Source: VBDM01 sp964430565 (GTDB taxonomy: Bacteria > Pseudomonadota > Gammaproteobacteria > Burkholderiales > SG8-39). Taken from it: a stretch of 64,000 bases of DNA. Both the position numbers and the translations under genes were made by a program. The stretch covers positions 1 to 64,000 of the forward strand of contig CAYSFD010000016.1 in assembly GCA_964430565.1 (NCBI GenBank). Reading direction: 5' to 3'. Under the pieces are notes generated by a model that made no database searches, was not told the DNA's origin, and saw only the letters and a program-made list of their open reading frames with translations. Of this stretch, positions 54,234 to 60,829 are shown piece by piece; position 1 is the first letter of the stretch; every line of letters begins with the position of its first letter.

Positions 54234-54400
54234 TGTCGTTGGTTCGACATCTAGGCCACTGTGATAATATTCCACTTCGCAGCAGTAATCGTGCGCGGCG
54301 TGAGAAATTCCCGGAATGAAACTCCGAGCGCGGTGTAGGGTTCGCCCGACAGCTTCACCGAACGCAGACCTCTCGGCAGAGACTACGCTCTCTGTCTCCA

Positions 54401-55711
54401 ATGCCCGACACTCTCAGCTCCTCTACCGCTTTGCTGCTTTACGGCCTGCCGTTCGTGATCGTGCTCGCGTGGTACGTGACGCGGCGGCGCAGGAGTGAGC
54501 GTGAAAGCGCCGCCCGTCTGACGCACGCGATCGAGGTAGGCTTTAACGAGCCCGCGTCGCTGCATCCGGTCATCGATCCCAACCGCTGCTTGAGCTCGAT
54601 GGCCTGCGTCGCGGCCTGCCCCGAGCAAGCGATCGGCATCATCAACGGCAAGGCGCAACTCGTGAACGCGGCCGCGTGCATTGGTCACGGCGCCTGCAGA
54701 ACAGCGTGCCCGCATGACGCGATCCAGCTCGTGTTCGGCACCTCCATGCGGGGAATGGACATCCCGCTGGTCAAGCCGAATTTCGAGACCAACGTGCCGG
54801 GCATATTCATCGCCGGAGAGCTCGGCGGCATGGGACTCATACGCAAGGCTGTCGAACAGGGCCGCCAGGCGATGGACTCAATCGCGAAGCTCAAAGGAAG
54901 CGCCTTTCCGTACGACGTGCTGATCATCGGCGCCGGCCCGGCCGGGATTTCAGCATCGCTCGCCTCGAAGGAGAAGAATCTCAAATCCGTAACGATCGAA
55001 CAGGAAGATTCCTTCGGCGGGACCGTCTACCACTATCCGCGCAATAAGGTCGTCATGACCGCGCCGGTGCAGCTGCCGATCGTGGGCAAGATGAAGTTCG
55101 GCGAAGTGAGCAAGGAAACGCTGCTCGAATTCTGGACGGGCGTGGTCAAACGGACCGGCCTGAAGGTGAATTTTTTCGAGCGCATGGAAACCGTGAAGCC
55201 CGAGGGCAAGGGCTTCGTCGTCAGGACCTCAAGGCAGGAGTACAGGACGCGCTCGATCCTGCTCGCGATGGGACGGCGCGGCACGCCGCGCAAGCTCGGG
55301 GTAAAGGGGGAGGAACAACCCAAAGTCGTCTATCGCCTGATCGACCCCGAACAATACCGCGGGCAGCATGTGCTCGTCGTGGGCGGGGGCGATTCGGCGC
55401 TCGAAGCGGCGATCGCCTGCGCCAAAGAACCCGGTACCATGGTCACGCTCTCGTACCGCAGCGAAGCATTCTCGCGCGTGAAGCAGAAGAACCGCGAAAG
55501 CGTGCAACAGGCCGAGGCGACCCGCAAGCTGAAGGTGCTGCTGTCGTCGAACATCGAGGAGATAGGCGTGGACACTATCGCGCTCGACCAGGGCGGAAAG
55601 AAGATCAGGCTCAAGAACGATGCCGTGATCGTCTGCGCCGGGGGCATTCTCCCGACGCCGTTTCTCAAGGAAATCGGCGTTCAGGTCGATACCATGTACG
55701 GCGCCGCGTAG
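54401..55711 (+). CDS. Membrane-anchored ferredoxin-type Fe-S/NAD(P)-flavin oxidoreductase
   Basis: A 436-residue protein with an N-terminal helix (about 8-27), a ferredoxin-like domain (about 60-115) and a thioredoxin-reductase-like FAD/NAD(P) domain (about 168-430; IIGAGPAGISASLA and VVGGGDSALEAAIA dinucleotide motifs). Each Fe-S block reads CX5CX3CP (CLSSMACVAACP and CIGHGACRTACP), lacking the second Cys of the usual CX2CX2CX3CP; Ser and His stand there. It is divergent from the membrane/multiheme run, with 167 bases between. It could feed electrons from NAD(P)H to that pathway; adjacency is the only evidence. Confidence 0.85.
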   Translation: MPDTLSSSTALLLYGLPFVIVLAWYVTRRRRSERESAARLTHAIEVGFNEPASLHPVIDPNRCLSSMACVAACPEQAIGIINGKAQLVNAAACIGHGACRTACPHDAIQLVFGTSMRGMDIPLVKPNFETNVPGIFIAGELGGMGLIRKAVEQGRQAMDSIAKLKGSAFPYDVLIIGAGPAGISASLASKEKNLKSVTIEQEDSFGGTVYHYPRNKVVMTAPVQLPIVGKMKFGEVSKETLLEFWTGVVKRTGLKVNFFERMETVKPEGKGFVVRTSRQEYRTRSILLAMGRRGTPRKLGVKGEEQPKVVYRLIDPEQYRGQHVLVVGGGDSALEAAIACAKEPGTMVTLSYRSEAFSRVKQKNRESVQQAEATRKLKVLLSSNIEEIGVDTIALDQGGKKIRLKNDAVIVCAGGILPTPFLKEIGVQVDTMYGAA

Positions 55712-55765
55712 TACTGCGTACGTCGGAGAGGGAAACCCCCTGTTAAGGGACGACCCTAGGGCGGG

Positions 55766-55870
55766 CTACACCGCCGGCCGTTTGGAGAGCCCGCCGTCGA
55801 TGGTGACAATGGTGCCGCTCGTGTAGGAACTCAGGTCGGCGCGAACGCGCCCCAGGACATGTTCCGAATT
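55766..55870 (-). pseudogene. Short-chain dehydrogenase C-terminal remnant
   Basis: Read on the minus strand, the frame ends DLSSYTSGTIVTIDGG followed by LSKRPAV and a TAG stop (55766-55768). This is the usual final strand of classical SDRs. Only about 30 residues remain before the frame fades, and no SDR start or nucleotide-binding motif lies upstream. It marks the edge of a deletion or insertion. Confidence 0.7.
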
Positions 55871-55915
55871 CGCATGGCCCGATTCTATCCGCTCGGCGGC
55901 AGAGCGGTGTGCCGC

Positions 55916-55944
55916 GCGTCAGCTCCCGTCCTTCTCCACCCGGC
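55916..55944 (+). repeat. 29-bp direct copy of molybdoenzyme 3' end (left piece)
   Basis: The 29 bases starting gcgtcagctcccgtccttct and ending ccacccggc are identical to 63552-63580, which code for the last residues and stop region of the molybdopterin oxidoreductase. Same orientation. The flanks do not match, so the copy is isolated. Confidence 0.85.
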
Positions 55945-55991
55945 CCGCGCTATGCCAATCGTATCGGTGCGGCGCAGCCGCTTCCTCCGCC

Positions 55992-56795
55992 CTATTTCCG
56001 AACCAGTTTCTGCCCTTCCGCGGAAAGCAGGAAATCGATCAGTTTTTGCACGTCCGCACTGGGCTTGCCGATCGTGACAACACCCCACGGCCGCGAACCC
56101 GATGGCCCGCTTACGCCTTTGATGTTGGCTCCGGGCGAGTCTATGTATCGATCGCTGATAAACCCTATTGCGCCCGGGTCGTGTGAAACCCGCTTCACTT
56201 CTTCGGCGGTGGTGCGGACTTCAGTCACCCCCGCCGAAAACGCTTGCCCATCCAGCACCTGCCGCTCGACGACCAGCCGGGTAGCCGTAGTAGGCGTGCC
56301 GGTAATTACTTTCAGGGGCAAATCCGGGCCGCCCAACTGTTTCCAGTTGGCGATCCTGCTCGCCGCGATATCTTTGAATTGTTGTCTGCTGATGGCTGTA
56401 ACCGGGTTTTGCTTGTTTACGACGATTACCAGCTTGTCGGTGCCGAACTGTTTGTAGGACAAGTTCTTGGGAATCGAGAGGGTGGTGCGTTGCTCCTTAG
56501 CAACCGCGTGCGCCTGCTTTATTGCCTCGTCCAGCGTGTCAAGCGCGAAGGCAGCCTGGGCCTTGCCTTCGATGAGCAGGTAAATGCCCAAGCCGGTGGT
56601 TGGCCCCGCATACTTGATGTTAAGTCCGGTCCTGTCCTTGAATGTCCTCGCGTTGGGTTCCAGAACTTCCTTATAGAACGTCAGGCCGCCCGCGACTTCC
56701 AGGGTCTGTGCGCGTGCCGAGGCAGCCGCAAGAAAAGCGATGGCAACACTCGACGCGATGGCGCCGATGATGGCCCTCGTGCTCATGATCTTCAT
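55992..56795 (-). CDS. PstS-like periplasmic substrate-binding protein
   Basis: A 267-residue binding protein with a signal ending ASARAQ. It shows the phosphate-binding-protein-like fold: LTFYKEVLEPN, QFKDIAASRIANWKQLGG (the domain-2 strand with IFxGxIxxW-like segment) and the FISDRYID block with a late Gly-rich segment. Whether the ligand is phosphate or another oxyanion is uncertain. It overlaps the upstream chemoreceptor gene by 4 bases (ATGA), so it probably works as the ligand-binding partner of that receptor. ABC permease genes are absent. Confidence 0.8.
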   Translation of the reverse strand: MKIMSTRAIIGAIASSVAIAFLAAASARAQTLEVAGGLTFYKEVLEPNARTFKDRTGLNIKYAGPTTGLGIYLLIEGKAQAAFALDTLDEAIKQAHAVAKEQRTTLSIPKNLSYKQFGTDKLVIVVNKQNPVTAISRQQFKDIAASRIANWKQLGGPDLPLKVITGTPTTATRLVVERQVLDGQAFSAGVTEVRTTAEEVKRVSHDPGAIGFISDRYIDSPGANIKGVSGPSGSRPWGVVTIGKPSADVQKLIDFLLSAEGQKLVRK

Positions 56796-58525
56796 TCGTT
56801 GGTCTCCGTTATGGGTTGGCCGATTCCATGGCTGGGGGCCTCCCCCGCGGCATTGCGTAGCGCAATGCCGCGGCTGGCCTGCACGAGTCTGGCGGTGGGG
56901 AACGCCTCGGGCGGCGGCGCACGTTGCGCGCGGCGCGTGTGTTCGTAAACGGAAGATTGCACAGGCGCCGCACCGCTCAACTTGAACACGCTCACTGACT
57001 GAACCAATTCCTGTGCATTCGCCTGCATCAATTCTGCCGCAGCGGCGGCCTGTACGACTATGGCGGCGTTTTGCTGCACCACCTGATCCATCTGGCTAAT
57101 CGCCATGTTTACCTGCCCGATGCCGCTGGCCTGTTCGCGCGAGGCGGTACTGATCTGGTCGATGTTCGCGGTGACCTTCTCCACCGAGGCGACGATTTCG
57201 CTCATGGTCTTGCCGGCTTCTTCGACCTGTTGCGTGCCGGTTTCCACCTTTTCCACGGAGTCGCCGATCAGCGTCTTGATTTCCTTGGCGGCACCCGCCG
57301 AGCGTTGCGCGAGTGAACGCACTTCGGCGGCCACTACCGCGAAGCCGCGACCCTGCTCGCCGGCGCGCGCGGCTTCGACCGCTGCGTTGAGCGCCAGAAT
57401 ATTGGTCTGAAACGCAATACCGTCGATGACGCCGATGATGTCGCCGATTTTCCTGGAGCTCTCCCGAATCTCGTTCATGGTGGCGACAACGGCGCTCACC
57501 ACTTCACCGCCGCGTGCGGCAACCTGATTCGCCTGTTTGGCCAGCACGTTGGCGTTCCCCGCGCTCTGGGTATTCTCTTGCACGGTGGAAGTCAGTTCCT
57601 CCATGCTGGCGGCGGTCTCTTCGAGGGTCGATGCTTGTTCCTCGGTACGGCTCGAGAGCTCATTGTTGCCGGATGCGACTTCCCCGGCGGCGTTGTGTAT
57701 CGATTCCGCACTAAGTCGAATGCCACTCACCATGCGCGTGAGATTCTCGTTCATGGCTTTCAGCGCGCCCAAGAGCTTACCAAACTCGTCGTCGGACCTG
57801 ACTTCGATAGTCGCGGTTAGATCGCCGGCGGCCACCTGATTGGCGAATGCCAGCCCCGCGTTCAGCGGGCCTGTGATGGAACGGGTGATCCAGATCGACG
57901 CCAGAATCCCGATGATGAGCGCGAAGACAGTTCCGACGGCGATAGCTCTTACGCTCGCGGCGCTCGTATTGGATACCGCCTGCGCCGTCCCCACGACCTG
58001 CCGAACCACTCCCTCCTGGAGTCTGTCCAGCTTTTCCGAAATCGCAATCTGCACGGGTCTGAGGTCGTTATAGACCACCCATGAGGCCTCATCGTACTGC
58101 GCTAAGTTGATGAGATTGAGTGCCCGCGTGATTACCTCGTTGGTCTTTCCTTTGCTTGCGATGACTTCGTCTATTCCTAGGACGCCGCTTTCGCCGCCCA
58201 TGGCCGTCCTCTGGCGCAGAGACTCGATGGAGCGGTCGATGACCTTGCTCTGCTCGACCAACGCGGCTATCGACTGCTTCTGCACCGCCAGGTCGCTGTG
58301 ACCCGCGATGTCCCTTACCAGAACGGACACCTTGAGATGGGCCCTTTGCAGGGCTTCCATCTCGAACACCAGCGGAAGGTACGTATTTGCCATGCGATCG
58401 CTGGCATCCCGATTTTGCGAGAGCGCAAACCACGAAGCGCCCGCCACGGCCACCAGCAGGGTCAGCACCAGCCCGAAACTGGCGGCGAGGCGCTTGCCTG
58501 TCGAATCGAGAAATCTGTCGCTCAT
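56792..58525 (-). CDS. Methyl-accepting chemotaxis protein
   Basis: A 577-residue receptor starting at the ATG at 58525. It has an N-terminal helix, a four-helix-bundle ligand domain (about 35-190), a second helix (about 195-215), a HAMP domain, and the signalling hairpin with the conserved tip IAFQTNILALNAAVEAARAGEQG and flanking methylation Gln/Glu segments (EEQASTLEETAASMEELT). The C-terminal tail is Ala/Pro-rich, without the NWETF pentapeptide for CheR. Signals go to CheA/CheW. A remnant of a binding-protein gene lies just upstream, sharing TAATG with its start. Confidence 0.93.
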   Translation of the reverse strand: MSDRFLDSTGKRLAASFGLVLTLLVAVAGASWFALSQNRDASDRMANTYLPLVFEMEALQRAHLKVSVLVRDIAGHSDLAVQKQSIAALVEQSKVIDRSIESLRQRTAMGGESGVLGIDEVIASKGKTNEVITRALNLINLAQYDEASWVVYNDLRPVQIAISEKLDRLQEGVVRQVVGTAQAVSNTSAASVRAIAVGTVFALIIGILASIWITRSITGPLNAGLAFANQVAAGDLTATIEVRSDDEFGKLLGALKAMNENLTRMVSGIRLSAESIHNAAGEVASGNNELSSRTEEQASTLEETAASMEELTSTVQENTQSAGNANVLAKQANQVAARGGEVVSAVVATMNEIRESSRKIGDIIGVIDGIAFQTNILALNAAVEAARAGEQGRGFAVVAAEVRSLAQRSAGAAKEIKTLIGDSVEKVETGTQQVEEAGKTMSEIVASVEKVTANIDQISTASREQASGIGQVNMAISQMDQVVQQNAAIVVQAAAAAELMQANAQELVQSVSVFKLSGAAPVQSSVYEHTRRAQRAPPPEAFPTARLVQASRGIALRNAAGEAPSHGIGQPITETNE

Positions 58526-58581
58526 TACGCCACCGCCTTTCGTCCTTCTTTCGACATGAGGAAGGCTATGAACGCCCCGCG
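58525..58581 (-). pseudogene. C-terminal remnant of a substrate-binding protein gene
   Basis: Minus-strand sequence ending GAFIAFLMSKEGRKAVA and stop (58525-58527) resembles the last helix of periplasmic binding proteins, like the LIDFLLSAEGQKLVRK end of the PstS-like gene at 55992. No upstream body is present; the amidase gene begins about 40 bases on. It suggests a former binding-protein gene cut off by insertion of the amidase segment. Confidence 0.6.
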
Positions 58582-58624
58582 CCGATGACACCGCAACTGG
58601 AAGCAAGGGCGCGGCATGCTGCGC

Positions 58625-60217
58625 CTACTTCTGACTGGCGGGGTGCTTATGGAACCGACGCCTAGAGATCTCCTCGTCGCAGTAGATTGGGGGCGTCTCG
58701 CTGTGGTAACGAGTGACCCTTTCGAAAGCCGCGGCGATTCTGAAGAGCAAACGTTCTTCAAAGTCGTTCGCCACGATTTGCAGGCCAATGGGCATTCCAG
58801 TCGAGCTGAAGCCGCAAGGAATGGAGATGGCTGGGAACCCCGTGTAACTAATCGGTACTGTGAATTGGCGGACACCGGCATCGCCTTCGGCGTTGACAGT
58901 AACCGGAGGGGCAACAAAGGGGTGCGTCGGTGTTATGAATGCATCGACGCTACGGAAGACTTCTCTGATCTCGCTGATTTCGGCCGGCCGCCGGCTGATG
59001 GCCGCTTCATAGGCTGCCGGCGAGATCAGCTCGCCCTGTGCGATATTGGCCTGGACCACCGGCCCAAACAGGGTCTTGTCCGGCTCGGCACGGTAGGTGT
59101 CACCCAGGATCTGGTTGAACTCATATAGCAGGATCGTCAGGGGATAGCGGAAATCAATTGGCCCGCTCAGCAGAGGGATCCGTACGGTGTGAATCCGCGC
59201 ACCGCGCTCCTCCAATACCCGACTGGCGTTAAACACCGCCAGGGCGACTTCCGGATCAACATTGCGGAACGTAAAGTCCTCGACAATCCCGACACGCAAG
59301 CCCTCGACACCCCGATGCAAATCGGCCGTAAAGTCGTCGTGAGGGGAGGGCTTGGCATATGGATCGAGTGGATCGTAGCCGCCAATGGCATTCAACAGAG
59401 TGGCGGCATCGGCGACCGTATGTGCCAGCGGTCCCACGGTATCAAGACTGTAGGCGCGCGGAAACGTACCGCGTACGCTCACACGCCCGTAGGAGGGTCG
59501 GACGCCCACAAGACCCAGCCAGCTGGCAGGCCCACGGACGGAAACGCCAGTGTCCGTTCCCAAACCGCCCAGACACAGACCAGAGCTGATCGCCACCCCG
59601 GTACCGCTCGACGAGCCTCCCGGCCACCGCCCAAGATCCCAGGGGTTATGGGCATTTCCATAGAACTGGTTGAACCCGGCCACCCCTGCCGCAAACTCGT
59701 TCATATTGGCTTTGCCGAGCATGACCGCGCCAGCCGCGTGCAACTTGCGGACCGCCTCGGCATCGGTTGTGGCCACGCGCGAGCTGTAGAATTTCGAACC
59801 CATGGTGGTCGGTATGCCCGCCGTATCGAAATTGTCCTTGTAGACGATCGGGATGCCATGCAAGGGGCCCCTTACGCGACCAGCCTGCAATTCCCGGTCC
59901 AAGACAGCCGCCGTTGCTAGGGCGTGAGCCTCCGTAATCGTGATGAACGGATTCAGGATAGGTTCAAGCTCTCGGGCGCATTGCAGATAGGTCGTGATGA
60001 GTTCTGTGACGCTCACCCGTCCAGTACGCAGGAGTCTTGCAGCCTCTGTGATGGTTCTGGGTAGGTGAAAACGACCGGCATGCGCGGCAGCCTGACGGCT
60101 AAGCGCGAAGGGAGACGCCAGCAATGCGGCTCCCGCCGACATCCCTCGTAAAATGTCGCGGCGCCGTAGCGTCCTGGGCTGACCTTGCCGTTGACTGCTA
60201 TGCCCTCTCTTTACCAA
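58625..60217 (-). CDS. Amidase-signature hydrolase with Tat-type leader
   Basis: A 530-residue protein from the TTG at 60217, with AGGAGG 6 bases upstream. The leader RRRDILRGMSAGAALLASPF has a twin-arginine motif. The catalytic set is Lys in PIVYKDNFDT, the cis-Ser in GGSSSGTG and the nucleophile Ser in GTDTGVSVRGPAS (Val where family members mostly have Gly). Length and layout match exported amidase-signature enzymes. The leaving group and substrate are not predictable. It sits between chemoreceptor and TPR gene and has lower GC than the core, so transfer is likely. Confidence 0.88.
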   Translation of the reverse strand: MVKRGHSSQRQGQPRTLRRRDILRGMSAGAALLASPFALSRQAAAHAGRFHLPRTITEAARLLRTGRVSVTELITTYLQCARELEPILNPFITITEAHALATAAVLDRELQAGRVRGPLHGIPIVYKDNFDTAGIPTTMGSKFYSSRVATTDAEAVRKLHAAGAVMLGKANMNEFAAGVAGFNQFYGNAHNPWDLGRWPGGSSSGTGVAISSGLCLGGLGTDTGVSVRGPASWLGLVGVRPSYGRVSVRGTFPRAYSLDTVGPLAHTVADAATLLNAIGGYDPLDPYAKPSPHDDFTADLHRGVEGLRVGIVEDFTFRNVDPEVALAVFNASRVLEERGARIHTVRIPLLSGPIDFRYPLTILLYEFNQILGDTYRAEPDKTLFGPVVQANIAQGELISPAAYEAAISRRPAEISEIREVFRSVDAFITPTHPFVAPPVTVNAEGDAGVRQFTVPISYTGFPAISIPCGFSSTGMPIGLQIVANDFEERLLFRIAAAFERVTRYHSETPPIYCDEEISRRRFHKHPASQK

Positions 60218-60313
60218 CAGCGACCTCCTGTGTAGGTGAACCCCATTGCTCTCATGCGCCACGCAGCCGCGACGCAGCGTCACACATTGTGACCGGATCG
60301 ACCTACCCAGTAA

Positions 60314-60382
60314 GTCAGGTAAGCTCTACTAATGACGTCAGGTAAACCCTACTAACGACGTCAGGTAAACCCTACTAACGAC
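60314..60382. repeat. Three tandem 23-bp repeats
   Basis: Units at 60314-60336, 60337-60359 and 60360-60382 (gtcaggtaaaccctactaac plus gac; the first unit differs at three positions). They lie about 100 bases upstream of the amidase start, between two minus-strand genes, so they may be operator sites. No spacer sequences, so not a CRISPR array. Confidence 0.85.
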
Positions 60383-60439
60383 ATAATTGCTGCGGCTAGG
60401 AAGCGTGCCAAGAAAACGCGCGGGGCAAAGCACCAATGA

Positions 60440-60829
60440 CTATGGAGGCGCCATTGGCTTGCAGCGCCTGGCGAGAAATTCCACAAGCGGTCGCATTGCT
60501 TCTGGCAGCGTAAGATCGTCGAACGATGGCTCAAGCTTGCTTGCGTCTGTTTCGATCGAAATATCGTGGAGGAGAAGGTCCGGCACGCCTTGGCTCTTGG
60601 CTGATTTCAGCTTGGCCGGCGGTATAGCGTCGAGCAAGCGCTTTAGGGCTTTCGCCTCTGCCGCCCTGAGCGCTCGACGCGGCACAGCAACCCGCGCAGT
60701 TGGTAGGTCCCCATCTGCGGATCGTAGGGCCTTAAAAACTGCCGCCGACGCAGCTGTAGATCTTTCCGAGAAATCGTCTTCGAACCCGGCCAAGAACGCA
60801 GCCTGAATCAACGCCCATGCCGCGGTCAC
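60440..60829 (-). CDS. Small hypothetical protein partner of the TPR-methyltransferase
   Basis: A 129-residue protein starting at a GTG whose GTGA overlaps the stop of the preceding TPR gene, indicating coupled translation. It is helical, with a hydrophobic N-terminus (AAWALIQAAFLAGF) and a charged C-terminal half (EAKALKRLLDAIPPAKLKSA). A 36-base exact copy of the molybdoenzyme 3' end (60695-60730) lies inside it, read in another frame as an ALRSADGDLPTA segment, and seems to be an in-frame 12-codon insertion. The family is not recognised. Confidence 0.55.
   Translation of the reverse strand: MTAAWALIQAAFLAGFEDDFSERSTAASAAVFKALRSADGDLPTARVAVPRRALRAAEAKALKRLLDAIPPAKLKSAKSQGVPDLLLHDISIETDASKLEPSFDDLTLPEAMRPLVEFLARRCKPMAPP
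60695..60730 (+). repeat. 36-bp direct copy of molybdoenzyme 3' end (right piece)
   Basis: The 36 bases beginning cgcagttggtaggtccccat are identical to 63592-63627 in the molybdopterin oxidoreductase gene, in the same orientation and in the same order as the 29-base piece at 55916. In the source the two pieces are only 11 bases apart. It sits within the small TPR-partner gene. Confidence 0.85.

Larger units (their letters stand above)
55712..55991. other. Intergenic region with gene remnants
   Basis: 280 bases after the flavoprotein gene. It contains an SDR C-terminal remnant at 55766-55870 and a 29-base exact copy (55916-55944) of the end of the molybdopterin oxidoreductase gene (63552-63580). 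No intact gene. Confidence 0.6.

Noticed and set aside
60314..60382. Tandem repeats as a possible CRISPR array
   Set aside because: Units touch each other with no spacers and there are no cas genes.
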